Counted from the stretch's first letter, positions 10,696-24,389 are shown. The stretch: DNA of 64,000 bases from Allacma fusca (GCA_947179485.1 OX359250.1:37788783-37852782); one strand, 5' to 3'. The notes: a model not told the origin generated them from the letters alone. Translations and numbers: made by a program.

Positions 10696-13159
10696 AATAA
10701 GATCCTTGGTTCCAATTATATATTATGCAAATTGCAAATGCATACGTACGTAAGACGCTTTCGGCTCATAAACTGCGGTATCCGTTAAAATATTGAGAAC
10801 AGTTATATTTAATTGTAAACTACTTTTACGCTATATCCTGTACAAAATAGATTTCTATTACAGAAAAGTTATGTTAAGTCGTTCAAAAGTTATGCACGTT
10901 CAAAGTTTGTTATGTTATTAATTTATTGCTCAAAACTCTAATGTAATTTATTTTCATATATACGTAGCTGAATGCATTATAAATGAATTCAAATTGTATT
11001 GTAATTATTCCAAGCTAAATTGTTAATTATTTAAACAGGAAACTCTCTGTATGTAGCCCTATCTGGGCGAAGGCCGATTTCTGAAACAATTTTGATAATA
11101 TAATGAAAAAATAAAGTATCTGAATTCTTATCGTATTTTTATAAAAATGAAAACCAAGGTCAGATTACACGTATTTATATTAGAAGCGTGTCGATACTAT
11201 TTTTAAAATATTATAAACTGTTAGTTACATGCTGAGGTTGACTATTCTACAATATTTTTTACTTCGTACAGCATGCACGTCAACCATTAATATTGCAATT
11301 TTGCTCCCGTCTTCATTGGTTCCATCAAGAAATAAAAATGAATCATAAAAGATCGACCAGGCATTTGCTTTGTGTGGAACGCTGACGAGTCCATCCAGTG
11401 TTGGTGTAATTGAGTACACATTTTTATCCGAGTTTACTGAAAATAACAAAATATAAAGAACTATTACTCAAATATCCGTTATCATTATCCCGAATTTTTA
11501 AAATTGTCGGCAATCCGTGACCATATCAGTGTGCATCTTAAACAGTACCAGCACGCAAAACGCCCAAAATAAGGGGTACTCTGGGATTTGGGTGATTTCA
11601 CGTCGTAAAATATTTGCTGCGAGTAGAAATATTTTTAAAATCAAACTTTTTCATCGCTGTAGAAAATCAACAGTTCAATTTGTAGTGTCTATCCGTCATA
11701 AAGTTTTGTACGAGACCTATATGTCAAGCATATTTATGTACATATGTGTTGAGTTGCAGTTGCTGCAGTATTGCGCAATGCACAATGCGCAATTGAGCTT
11801 CAAAACCCCAGGTGATTGTGATTGGTGACGAGTAGCATCACGGCAGTGACGGCAGTACTAACGGGCGTAGCCAAGGGTGACCAGTTGGAATCGGTTTCGT
11901 ATTTCATAGGATGATACTTTATTTCAACCCGTTTTGTCTTTGTGTCCAAAATATAGAGCGGTATAGTGCAGGGTAGGTACTTTATTTTGACAGTTTTTTG
12001 TGTCCAACAATTTTGAGCTAAAACAAGTCCTGCCGTCTAAAAGATAAGCTATTGTAGATGTAGAACCGATTTTACAGGATCGGATAATTTTAAAGCTTGT
12101 TATTTGATACATATTTATACATATGCCGAAACTGTTTCACGGTCACCCAATTTATAGCTTTGCGTCACAATTCGGGCTGCTACGGCCGCGGCGCCACTGG
12201 TCAGGTGTTGAATTTGTACAAATGTCCCTGGAAGATCATTTTTGTTTTTTCCTGGTGAATATTATGTCTCTGCAGGGAACCATTAATGATTTTTAAAATC
12301 CTTGTCCGCAAAACTTTCTGTAACAGACGCCAACAAATTTGAAAATCCCTGCCCGAAAAATGTCAAAATTTGAAAATCCCTATTCACAAAAAAATCCATT
12401 CCCTTTGAAATTTTCCGTCAGAATTTTTTCCTTGGTAGAATCTTCCTGTCTTCCCAGAAAAATCGGACATTGCCGCTGGTGAAATTAATTTGGCATGTCT
12501 CTCTATTTTTAGGGGCGAAGTGAAACGAAGTTAATTGTGAATGCCTGTCATCACGATAACTGTCAAGTGTCACCGGACAATTTATTTTTAGTGACCCTTT
12601 GTTTATAAGTCTGAAGGATATTAATTTTGAGGGAGATCGAGTCACCCGTTTGACCTCAGGAAACTGAAATATATCAGATGTAAATACATATTTCTCCAAT
12701 CGGTGTTGCCTTCTGTAATCAGATGTCTCACTTTACCCAAACGTCTTGATGGACGTTGTTAAAGCAACAACAGATAGATGCAGAGTCTTTTCTAGAATAT
12801 TTCCCCGAAATATTTTAACCCTTTATTTTGAACACGAAATTATCCGGTCACCCTATTATATACTGTATCCGTGTGGTTGAATGTTGAATTGAAATGTGAA
12901 TTGTATCGTTGACCAATGCAATGGCATGGCTCATTGCATCGCATCGGTATCTCTAGTCCAAATCTACTTACAGAGAAAATTTCTGTACTTTTACTGTGAT
13001 TGAATGCTTACGCAAATACATAAGTGTAAGTCCACATTTGATTTTCTTTCTGAGCACAACACTGGTCTTACGGCATTTTGTTGACATTGTTGTCCGCATC
13101 GTTATCTTATTTTCACTGGATATTTATTGCAATTTGAAAGTAATTTCTTGAAGTCAACC
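10696..13159. other. Spacer between the two RRM-KH-KH paralogues
   Basis: An AATAAA lies at about 11110, roughly 415 bases after the stop of copy 1. Putative DNA-transposon debris with GGGTGACC ends occurs at 11875-12148, and another such end is at 12846-12853. A 74-codon minus-strand frame at 11225-11449 is preceded by a good acceptor but has no recognisable product. There are no supportable genes. Confidence 0.4.
11875..12148. repeat. Possible old TIR element with GGGTGACC ends
   Basis: The left end reads GGGTGACCAGTTGGAATCGG and the inverted right end reads GGGTGACCGTGAAACAGTTT. They share GGGTGACC and a roughly aligned GAA(A/T)C-GTTTCG block. No target duplication is visible. The same terminus (GGTCACCC) recurs at 12846-12853, suggesting nested or related debris. 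Confidence 0.35.
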
Positions 13160-14346
13160 ATGACGAAGGATAAACTAAGCAAGGTTTACCTGGGGAATAT
13201 AAATAAGGAGGCCACGGAAGAAGAATTGCGGGATTTTATTTACGACAATGGAATAGGAGAAAAGCAAATTACGGGACTGTGGCTGAAGAAAGGATTTGCT
13301 TTCATTGACTGCGCGGATCAAAGTTCAGCGGATGCTCTCATCGACACTTTACAGCACCGTGAGTTCATGGGCCACAAGCTGACTTTGGAGCCTTCAGTGG
13401 CCCCTGGCATCAACTCTGTTCTTCGATCGAGGATCATTTCTGGGGATAACAATGCGAACATCGACATTGGTATGTGGTATTTTTGACGAAGTATTTTTCC
13501 CCCTCCATTGTATGTAAAACTGGTGAAAGTTTTTATACAAATTTCTATCATCGTAAAAAATCGATGGCCTTTACTGCCTGCTTCGGGGTCTTGTGTATTA
13601 TTCCAAATTTTGATAACCTTTGAGAACTTTTTTCATATTTTTGGCTCACCATAGCACCCTCAGTATCCTCGGACACACTGAAAATCTTAATTCCAAGTGA
13701 ATTTGTCGGAGCTATCATCGGTCGAGGAGGTGCGAACATTAAGGAACTGACGACGGCCACTGGCGCAAGAATCAACATCCTTCGAAACAAACCCCATGTC
13801 GCCACATTGGAGAAAACAGTCTGCATCATAGGATCACCGGAGCGATGCACAGCCGCTTGTCGGAAGATTCTCGAGATCTGCGAGGCGGAAGGTGCGGCCC
13901 TTAAGGAGAGCAAGGAAGTGACCCTGAAAATCCTCGCTAATAATAGCCTCATCGGGAAGATCATCGGGAAGGACGGGAGGAACATAAAGAAGTTGATGCA
14001 AGACACCCAGACGAAGATTCATGTGTCGAATCAAGTCCAAAGTGAGAGTTTGGAAGCCAATATCTCCAATCCGATGAATGTCGAAAGAGTTATTACAGTT
14101 CGGGGGTCTGTGGAAGGGATGTCAATGGCTGAAGCCCTCATTTCGGCAAAATTGAAAACTGGTCCTGGAGAATTGTACAGTCAAGCATTGACTTCATTGA
14201 TGCCTCCACCAGGTTTATATCCTTTAGTTATGTATCCGACTTTGAGGTATGACAGACCATCGATCAACATGGACTATGGACTGAGGCGCTTGGGAGGATT
14301 TAACACCAAAAACAAAAACTCTAGGGTTCGCCTCGTCCGTGCGTAA
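13160..14346 (+). CDS. Short Imp/IGF2BP-like RNA-binding protein, copy 2 (RRM-KH-KH)
   Basis: Two exons, 13160-13469 and 13655-14346 (GT-AG, phase 1), encode 333 residues. The architecture is the same as copy 1: one RRM (KVYLGNI, KKGFAFIDC), then two KH domains with GRGG and GKDG loops. The intron is at the same place and phase, so the pair arose by tandem duplication of the whole gene. By hand count the RRM exon is about 81% identical to copy 1 at DNA level, while the KH tract 13672-14163 is about 95% identical with no indels. The last 60 codons diverge again and include indels. Both copies keep open frames and domain motifs, so both are probably functional. The role is inferred as mRNA binding. 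Confidence 0.85.
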
Positions 14347-15553
14347 AATTAGTTTTTATCATTTAATTTAAAATAATATTACTAACAAGTCTTGGCCTCA
14401 AAAATTACGCTTAGTTACGATTAGGAGAAGGTTCTTATACACAATATAAATCATAATAATTGTTATTTCCTGTAAAACTGTAATGCTTAAAGTTACTACT
14501 AGTATTTCGAAGTTCTAGAAACCAGATGCTATTGATTTCCTTAAATAACATAAAATATAGTCACACTCATAGTTCAGCTGTTGTTATATCTGTTCAAATT
14601 TTTAGTTAATAAATATTCAATGGTTAGCTTGTTGCAATCTTTGACCTCATTTTTCGTTCTTGTCTGTTTTGAAAATTGTCAGACGTGTCATGATTTAATG
14701 TTCACATATCTACACATCAAGAGTTGTATAATACTCTTATAAATAATATAAAGTCATGAATATAATGTAAAAGGAGAAAAATTCTGTTCAGCACAAATCT
14801 GCTCGGAAGGAGCTTTGATTTTTAACGGATGTCATAAATTGGAGTGAGTCCTTCAAAATTGGAATTAATGACGAAAATAACATCATTGGGTTATCCAAAA
14901 GGCTGACAATATTTTTTGTTGACACGTATGGAAGCTCCCTTTGTTCGGAAGACGTATGCATTTAGTATCTATTCGGAGAACACACTTGTGAAGACCCCGC
15001 GGAATTTAAAATTCTGTTGTTTGCGGACCAGGGGATGTTTCCATCGACGTTCCATATACACGTCGGAGTCGGTGCGGTACAAAATAAAATAATTATTACT
15101 GTTGCAAATTCTTATTAAAGCATCGTAATAATTGTAGGGTAATAACGGGAATTTAATTTATTAAAAACTTAAAATGGTTGGGTGATGGGCTATTGTGAGT
15201 CCGTGTCAAAAAACTCCCAAATCTAGAAGACTACAGGTGCCTGTGCATCCGGTGTCCGGTATTTGATCTGAAGGCAGTAATTACATGTACTTAAGTGCAA
15301 CTGAAGTGACTTTGATTACAACGATTGATTGAACGAAAGTCCATTTTTGAGTTCTATCAAGTTAATAGAGATTATTGAACTATTGACGAGCAATAATAGG
15401 TTTGTAGTGAAATGAATTCTGTCCACGTGTGAAGTCCAGTCGTCCAGTGTGTGATTTATAGACTCACGATTTATTATTTGGTCTTAGAGACCACAGTATT
15501 GACGTTAGGCTAGTTGCTAGTAATTACGGGGAAGTTTTTACTGGATTTTGAAA
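14347..15553. other. Spacer: 3' flank of copy 2 and promoter region of TFIIH p52
   Basis: I see no coding region. AT-rich sequence follows the stop codon. The last few hundred bases must hold the TFIIH p52 promoter and 5' UTR, but no specific element is convincing. Confidence 0.4.
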
Positions 15554-17628
15554 ATGAACGCACAGGATGAATTTGTTCTGTGTAAGGATTTATCGGAGTA
15601 CTTGAAAAGTCTACCTAAAGATGTTCTTGAAGCATTGTACGGGTTTCCTAGTCCGTGCTTAGCAATTTTTAGGTAATGGCTTTATTGCTAAATACTTGGG
15701 ATGACTTTATAATGGAGTGATTTTGAAATTTGTTTGAATATTGGATATGTGGGATGGGATGGGATGATGATCATGGGTCTTGGGGTTTGTGGTGTGTGGT
15801 AAATGATGCATTCGTAATATTTTGTTTCAGAGTTTTGCCAAAGCTTGCCAAACATTACGTCCAAAGGATATTATATGTGGAAGTGAATGTACCTAAGGAT
15901 GTAGTGAAGACATGGTGTCTACAAGAGCATATTCAGTAACTATTGTTTTGTTTACGTTTTGTTAAAGAGGCGCTTTAATATTCCCCTGTATTTATAAGTG
16001 TCATTGATTGTGTTAGAGAACATCAAGAGGCTGTGGAAGCATTAACTGCGCTTCACGTTTGGAATGAATCGTCTATAAGTGGAGGAATGTTCGGCTGGAC
16101 ACTAAATTACAAATTCAGGCAAAATTTAAAAGTGGCTCTACTTGGTGGGTAAGTACGTCGAAGGTCAGAGTTAATTTTTATGGTTATATCAATTCATGGG
16201 TTAATTGTTTTCTGGGAATATTCTTCGTTTTTAGAGGGAAGCCGTGGACTCGAAGTGCACACTTAGATGTCGATAATAAAGCTCGGTCTATTAAGGATCT
16301 GGATGCATATGCTCTCGGAAGGTGGGAGGCTCTTCTTCAGTTTTTGGCAGCAGAAAAGCAACTTCAAGACGAGAGTGTCTCTGGTGATACAATATATACT
16401 TTGACACACGCTGGGTTGATGTGAGTGACATTTGGTACTGCTAAATACGCTGAATTTTCAGAATGAAAATTAGCATTTATCGATCTGTGCTTAGTCGAAA
16501 ATTATTGTGTGCAGGGAAAATGACAAGAACAATTGTCCATCGATCACAAACAAGGGGTTCCAATTTTTACTGCTCGACACTGCATCCCAAGTTTGGTATT
16601 TCCTTGTGAAATATTTAGAGACCGTGGAAGCCAGAGGCTTAAGTCTTGTTGAATGTCTAACCTTTCTTTTTAACCTATCCTTTGGTGTACTGGGCAAGGA
16701 TTATAGCACAGATGGTTTGGATCACATGCAGGTGTTTTTGCAACATCTTCGCGAATTCGGGCTTCTATACCAACGATCTGTGAGTTTGAGAGGCGGGAAA
16801 ATTATTATATTATATAGACACAATATGTAAGTGAAGTTTCAATGTTTAAAATTGGTGTGTTTCAGAGAAAAGTGCCACGATTCTATCCCACTAGGTTGGC
16901 TATCAATTTCTATAACTACAGTAACAGACGCGTTACATTAGATACCGACAAACATAAGACTGGATTCCTATTTGTAGAAACTAATTACAGGCTTTACGCT
17001 TACACACATTCTGGTAAGCTTATGCTAAAGCGCTTGTCGTCTCGAGATGTTATTAACAGATAAATTAAATACTTAGCCGAGCCTTTTTTATAAAACATAG
17101 ATCTTCAACTGGCGTTAGTCGGAATGTTTACGGACTTCCTGTATCGGTTCCCTAACTTGGCCGTAGGAGTAATTACAAGGGAATCTGTGAAACAAGCTCT
17201 CAGAAGCGGAATCAGAGGCGACCAAATCATTTCCTTCTTGAAGATGCACTCACATCCAGAAATGATCAAATCGTAAGAATCTTACATAATGAAATGTGTC
17301 TCTTCTGTAGATGCTATCGTAATTGTTGCTGTTTTTACTCTCCCATTTGATAATGCAAAGGTCGGAGAATCCGAGCAATCCCTTACCTCCAGCTGTAGTC
17401 GATCAAATTAAACTATGGGAGCTAGAACGGAAACGACTAACATTTACTGAAGGAGTGTTGTACAATCAGTTTCTATCTCAGCAAGATTACGAAGTGATAA
17501 AGCATTATGCTCAAGAATCGAATGTGTTACTTCACTCTTCGGACCAGAAAAGAACTGTAGTAGTGCACAAGGATGGTCATGAACTTGTCAAGAAATTTTG
17601 GAAGAGACATTCTAAAGGTGGGGCGTAG
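15554..17628 (+). CDS. GTF2H4: TFIIH core subunit p52 (GTF2H4/Tfb2 homologue)
   Basis: Eight exons: 15554-15672, 15831-15935, 16017-16148, 16235-16420, 16515-16779, 16866-17013, 17101-17272 and 17361-17628. All phases are consistent, giving 464 residues against 462 in human p52. Collinear landmarks include [13 protein letters not shown] near the N-terminus, [88 protein letters not shown] and the terminal [11 protein letters not shown]. p52 is a nuclear subunit of the TFIIH core. It anchors and stimulates the XPB ATPase in promoter opening and in nucleotide excision repair. It is single-copy in animals and this copy looks complete. An AATAAA signal follows at 17716-17721. Confidence 0.97.
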
Positions 17629-20373
17629 CAGCAATTTTTTGTTAATCACCTTTTAAGTGTTAAGCTGTTGTGCTTCGTTGGCGAACTTCAGTGCAAAAGT
17701 GTGTTATGATCTTTCAATAAAAATGAATACGAATAAAGATTTAAGTTGCGGAAAGTATTTTTACGGTTGTTGATTTTTACGAAAATACTCCTAACTGTTT
17801 CGCAACTGTTTGAGAAATTTGTGCTGCAGAAAAACATTTGTATATGCATATACTACAACAATTATTATTGAATAATCCCGAACCCGCGAACATTCCTCAA
17901 TAATCAAGGGACAAAGTCAATTGTACACATAAATCTAGTATTTAGGACTAACAAGGAGGGTTCGAAAGCTAACCCAATGATATTTTTCTCAAACTTTGCT
18001 CTGAAATCTTGGTAAATACTTCTTGTAACTGTAAGTGCCAAACCAACAGGTAATTAAGGCGAGTTTAGTAGCACCCCTTCCGTTGCTGCTACTTGTTACT
18101 TTTTGGTCAGAGCTGTGCTAGAGTGCACGATTTGTACACTTAAAAATTTAAGTCACAATCAGGGGAATACATGCTGTTTTATTGATATGTTATTTCACAT
18201 TCGAAATTCCTGGGAGTTATTCTAGAAAAAATACACCATCGGAAGTATTTAATTACGTTCGGTGTCTTACGAACACCATACGATTCTGTCCTTATTAATA
18301 ATAACGTTATTTAGATCAAGTAAGTACACCTATGTTAACAACATTTATCCTACACCCGTTGCTACCACAAGCACATTGAATCAGGACTGGTTAAGAAACA
18401 ATGTGAAACCCGTACAGAATGAAAATTCACAGCTGGTTTGTGTTTTAAGCAAAACTGATAGTACCAAAAATCTGCGCATTTAATTCACGAAGGAGATCTT
18501 ACAGTTTGAAAAATAAATCTGGCGGACATGCCTTCTTTTGAAAAATCTTTCTACAACACATTACATCTAATATAATGTATATTTAAAGTCCATATAACAC
18601 ACGGCACAATCCTTCTGTCAGGATGTCTCCCGTCTCCACAGATAATTGCTCCTGAATTATGCACGTCATGGTTCCATTTATCATAACAAATTACTACTAG
18701 CCTAAAAACCATTGAATTTGTTAGAACAATGAACTACAATAACACATACATAAACATACTCAACTTCTATTTAGGCCGATTTTACATCAACCTAAAGGGG
18801 GTTTCACAAAGGAGGCTCGAATGCGCAAAACTGCTATCGTAAAAATATTTATCTATCCTTAGACACAGAGACCGTTCACGTAGAAACACCGTCGTAGAAA
18901 TAAAATCCTATTGCCAGTAACCAAAAACGCTTCGGGAATGAGACGGCTTACTATCGTTTTAACTTCCGCTATAATATAATAAATATATGTACAATATGTA
19001 TACTTTGCCTTCCTAATATAATATTTAACACAGGGATCTCAATCGGAACTTGTTGGAAAAACTTTGTTGGCTACAAACATACATTCGTCATAGTTTGTCT
19101 ATTTTTGAAATTGTCCATAAATTCCATCTAAAGGTTTTGTCAAAATCTTTAGAAAAAATAAAACTGCTTTGGAATTGTAGGATGGAACATATTTTAATAA
19201 ATCTGAAAGAAAATATGCTACAAAATAGGGGAATTATAAGTATATTGTTGTGTCTCTGCTACCCCTTCTATGGGCATGGGCTATGGGGGAGGGAGAAAAA
19301 AAAAGGTTTTGCGGCACGCTGCAGGTAAGTACATCAACTCACGGTACTGGTACGACTACGACAAGTAGGTCATATGATCTTAAATAGGTTCAGGCTAGAA
19401 CCAAATTAGCTACCATATGATAACCATAGGCGAGGACGGAAAATGTTCATCTAGGAACCTAGAAGGAAGGAGGGCTAAAAGTATATGAATATACGAAGGT
19501 AAATTGGGCGGGCTGTAGTTGTTGAAACTTTAGTTAAATGGAGATGGGCAGTATGCGCATAAAAAAATCATTTGTTACTAAGTGGCAAAATAATTATTTG
19601 GGCTGAAGTTCATTCGAGAATGGTCAACACAAAACTACGTCGTCTATAGATAGTAGAGACAGTAGACAAAAAACCAGACGAAAGTACTGACCGTTTGTCC
19701 ATCCAAATATAGTGAGCTCTGTCCACCCTTCTAAAGGAGCAAATTTTGACTGTTATGCACGTCAGTGTGAGGACAAGAATTAATACTGTAGTAGACGGGA
19801 AATTTTTCGAATATTTTTGTCCCTGTAGGGGTAATGTGTGTACAAGGGATTATAATGAAATCACACTGAATTTGTCTTTCTGCTGGCTCCAGACTAGATT
19901 CCAATCAAAATGAGTTAGTAAATGGAAAACACTATGCATTCCATCAAAACTTTTCAGCAGCATTCAAGTTGACAACTGGAACTGATGTTGTTCAGTTGTT
20001 TTTCAACTCACGGCGAAGTAGTAAGAAAAAGTGTGCGAGCAGTGCACATACTAATTGTGAGCATCAGAAACTGGATGATGATAACTGTAAAATGCTGAAC
20101 CGTTGCTCGTAATCGTTTTATAAGCTACGCAAATTGCAACAAGCCTGACTTAATCATTAGCTATAATTACCCAAAGATTTATTTTGGAAGTAACTTGTAG
20201 ATTCTAACCATCAAGGAGAAAAATTATTTCAGCGTCTAGTTCCTGTCAACTTACCTTGAGAAAAGGTTGGATCTGGTAATTGTGTTGCGTTGTTGCGTGC
20301 ATCTGGTCTACATTCAGGAAGAAATTTCGGACATACTAAGCACCTGGTAATTTTCCTCGTCAACACGGAAGCA
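17629..20373. other. Spacer between TFIIH p52 and the lipase gene
   Basis: It begins with the p52 3' UTR (AATAAA at 17716-17721). The rest is AT-rich with only short chance frames (for example 18262-18483 and 19050-19328), which lack recognisable sequence. I see no genes. Confidence 0.45.
17716..17721 (+). terminator. Polyadenylation signal of the TFIIH p52 gene
   Basis: AATAAA about 90 bases downstream of the TAG stop. Confidence 0.7.
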
Positions 20374-22692
20374 ATGAATTCACAAATACGCTGGTGCTTT
20401 GTTTTATTTTTTGTAACTTCAGCTTGGAACGTCCTGGCAGGTAATACAATACAGAACTAGTGAAGAATTAATGGATAAAATTCCACCATCCAATTGATGG
20501 CAGTGAAAGATTAAAGTTTCTTAAATGGTACATAGGAATGTAACATCGAGAACATACTTGGTGGAGTCAAGGAAAGTTTTTAATACATAACCACTGTTTG
20601 CGCAAACAGAAGGAGAGATTACTATCTATTTTTTTCTGTTTACATTCGGTGTGTTCAAGTGCTTGTACTTATCTTTAAACTATGTAGAAACACCGTGTAA
20701 TGTAAATACCTAAACAAGCTTTCTGACAGTGCCCCATAAAGAAATTCAAAATCGCCAGTTACTACAAATTCATTAAAACGAACCCATAAGTTCTTTTGGG
20801 CTCACCTATAGTAACAACTCTTAGGGTATGAGCCGGGAATCGAAGTGTAACTGTTACTATTACTAGAATAATTATAAATACGCAAAGAACCTCACACTCA
20901 ATCCCAGAGAGTTCAATATAAGATTAATAAATACCTCAGGTTGCTAATTAAGTTATTGTAATTGTGGGAATATGATTTTAAATACAATAGATAATATTTT
21001 TAACGAACATAAAATTCCTTATATTTATGAACTAGTGAACCTGGCGAATGAAACCATTCAAAGTATACGGACTCCTATGACTGAGGAAGCCTCTAATAAG
21101 CAAAACAAACTATTTTTTCTTTCGAATGACTTTCATGCCAGAACGAACAAAAGCAGTGCAATCTTCACCTTACACACACTCAACTGTCAGTATGGAGAGA
21201 AAATTATAATAGAGAAATCAATTATTAACAAGACTTGCTTCAACGCCAGCAATGACTTAAAAATACTCATCCATGGTTACACTGAGAAAGGACACAGTGT
21301 TAATTCCATGGTTCCTATAAGATTGGGTAAGAGTTTATCTTCAATTTGTTTTTGACGCTTAATATTTTTCTTATATTGCAACCGTTATATATGTATGTAT
21401 GTAAATAGTGACTCTTACGCTACTCATTAAAAAACATTAGATCATGCTGTAGCTATTGGGAAAGGCAACTCCATATGTGTGTCTACAATACTTTCTATTT
21501 TATTTTAGGTGTGGTGTAAATTGTAAAAGTGTTGTCTGTTCTTTTCTGTATAGCTTACTTCCGAGCAAAGAGAAACATCAATGTTTTGATGGTCGATTGG
21601 AGTATTCATGCAGTAGATGGGAATTATATAAATGCTGTGAGACATTTAAATGAAGTTGCGAACTATATTGCAATGTTCCTGGTCTTCATGCAGCAAACCA
21701 CCACATTCCAAAACATGACCCGGGTTCACATTGTAGGATTCAGCTTAGGAGCTCATGTTGCGGGTCTTGTCGGCAGACGCATAAATTCTCTGACGGGACA
21801 TAAAATTGGTAGGATTACAGGTAAGCCATCATTTATTATTTCACATGTCAAAATACCAACTTGCAATTAAAATTCAGCAACTTGAGCATTTCTTGGAATG
21901 GAAATATCTCCAGGTCTTGACCCAGCAGGCCCTGGTTTTCATACTATTCTTGCTAATGATCGAATCAGACTGAATGATGCTAATTTCATGGACTTCATCC
22001 ACGGAGATACAGATACATTTGGTGGGAATTTTCAGGGGCATGCTAATTTCTATCCAAACGGTGGCAAAAAGCAGCCTGGTTGTCGTTCTTTTCTTGGGGT
22101 TCTTAGTAAGTTATTCCGAGGCCGTTCTTGTGAGCCGTAATTTATGTCCACTGTTGAAGGGAGGTTATGTAAAGTAATAAGGGAATTTCTTGTTTCAGTC
22201 GGGTGTGGTCACAGAAGAGCCCCGCAATGGTACTCTGAGTCCGTGATGTTTCCAAAGAGATATGTTGGTTGTCGGTGTACGGATTTCCAGTCATTTAATG
22301 ATAACAAATGTAGCTGTGTGAACCGGAACGACCTGGCTGTTTTAGGAGAACATTGTAGTACGAAGTAAGGGCTCTCTTCGTTTCTTATTGTTAATCCAAA
22401 ATATTACACACAATCATACATATGTTAATCAGCAAAATTTTAGGTTCCTTTATGCATTTATTGTGTATATTTTGATTCTAGGACACGAGGTGTCTTTTTC
22501 CTGCACGTCAAGGACGCTGACTATCAGTATGTGATCGGTATATATCCCAATCTAATATCTTTCGGTTTCAATAATCGTGGCATAATCAGTAACCATACTG
22601 TTCCAAGTATCCCTTTGGAAGAAGTGCTTCCAACAATTCCATCATTTAATTTTACAGCAATCGATGTGCCGCCACCTAAGGAAGAGGAATAA
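20374..22692 (+). CDS. Secreted lipase of the pancreatic lipase/phospholipase A1 family
   Basis: Six exons: 20374-20440, 20991-21326, 21554-21820, 21914-22105, 22199-22364 and 22482-22692, giving 412 residues. Exon 1 encodes a typical signal peptide (FVLFFVTSAWNVLA), pointing to secretion. The catalytic triad is visible: Ser in GFSLG (IVGFSLGAHV), Asp in GLDPAGP and His in CGHRRAP. The segment corresponding to the lid has only nine residues between its two cysteines (PGC...IGCGH). This is as short as in PLA1-type enzymes and much shorter than in pancreatic lipase, so phospholipase A1 or galactolipase activity is likelier than triglyceride lipase; that is inference. Cysteines typical of the family are kept (VGCRCTDF...NDNKCSCVN). 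The exon 1/2 junction is the least certain: the exon 2 acceptor was chosen by phase, 19 bases into an open frame. AATAAA lies at 22694-22699, right after the stop. Confidence 0.87.
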
Positions 22693-24389
22693 TAATAAAT
22701 TATTATTATGTCTCGTGTTTTTACAGGAGAAACTTTTCTAAGTTATTAATTAAAAATAATTTGCCATTTCATGGAAATTAAAATCCTCGGTTGACTGGCC
22801 TTTTAAACATTTATGAGTCATCACTCACATAACAAGTCCCTTATTATGATCGAAGTTATCAGGGTTTTGTACTATGGAGTTCAAAATGTCATTTAAGTCT
22901 CGTGTTATGTAAAATTGGGGCCGGGTGGAAATTTTGTATGCTGATAGACATTAGGCTTAAGGTTGAAATCCTCACCATTGAGCGATTAAGATGGAACAAA
23001 TTTTGAAAAATTTTACTATTCAATTTGCTAGAAAACAGGGAAATATGTTCTACCAGCATAAAATATTGTGGTACATTATACATGCAGCCATATCCATCCC
23101 TTATAGCGAGATTTACCTCTAGGTACTCTAGAATACTGTGTAAAGTCTAATTCACTCACGAGATTTTTTCGTCAAAACCGAAAGTTTTCATTTCGTATGG
23201 AAATTCACGTGCAAAATTTCAGTACGAGGGCCTTACAATGCATGTTGGAATATTAATTTTTGGTCGTAAAAATTTCGTTCAAAATTCTGATCTCAAACCG
23301 GTTTTGACCAGCCAAATGTCAATCAGTACACAAAATTGTATTCCGTTACCGATTTTACATACCGCGAGTTTTTCTTGATTTAACTGTGCTGCTAAGTTTT
23401 CATACATGAAATACTCACTCATCAAAACTTAGTTTTGCTACTTGAAACTTCTATAATAATTTTACTGCAAACCCACACCATGTCAATTTTTGTCAGAATG
23501 TTCAAATTAAGTAAGAAATGTAAGTACTGTATTTATAGCCTCGAAGGGCCTCGAATGACAACGTTTACTCTACCACCAGTTACTCAATAGAAGAGAATTT
23601 TGTCAAATCATCTGAAAATAATAATAAATAAGCTTTCCCATTATAAAACGAGAATAATACGTGAGCATGTCCAGGAGGCATGTTTGGGTTATGGATAGGG
23701 GAAACGCTTTGCGTTCTGTAAAGGAGGACCTTATGCCTTAGTAATTTTTAGGTCACGGATAGTAGGAAGTGGGAGCTTTTAAAGTTACTGGTAGGGAGCG
23801 CTGTTGAGGTTACCGTTACTTCCATGATTTTAAGATCGTTTTAGTTTTAGCAGGGTATGTTCATCTTTTCATTTTGATGTTGACGTTTCATTTTTGTACA
23901 TTTATTTAAGGTAGTGGAGCCGCCCACACGTTCAACAAACGGCTGTAACAGCATGCTAAAACAATTATAAGCTTAATTTTTTTGATAAGCTTGAAAAAAA
24001 ATTGCGTCCTGATATTTTGTATTTAAAAATCACTACTCATCTCCGATAACGTGCACCCCATTTCATACGTATAAGAGTACCTGTATGTTTGCTACAAAAT
24101 ATAAAATGTATAGAATTTCCAACCATATTGATACAAAATCATGAACAGTAGTACGACTAAATCGTTTTATTAACAAAATTCACTCCTAGTTATAGGGACA
24201 TGCAATAGTACCACTGATTTCCGATCCAATCTGTTTCTCACGGCTCAGTACCACAACTCAGTATGATTAATTACTATATAAATATAATAATACTATATAT
24301 TACATGTAATTAATAACTACTACATTTATGGTAGAATATATTTAAGTGTATTCTTTAACCATACAATAACATTTTGGAAACTATAGGTT
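22693..24389. other. Spacer between convergent lipase and Kidins220-like genes
   Basis: AT-rich DNA with the lipase polyadenylation signal at its left end and the 3' UTR of the Kidins220-like gene at its right end. No genes or clear repeats are seen. Confidence 0.45.

Noticed and set aside
11225-11449. 74-codon minus-strand frame preceded by a TTTTCAG acceptor
   Set aside because: I looked upstream on the minus strand for phase-compatible exons and found none that encode recognisable sequence. Length is compatible with chance.
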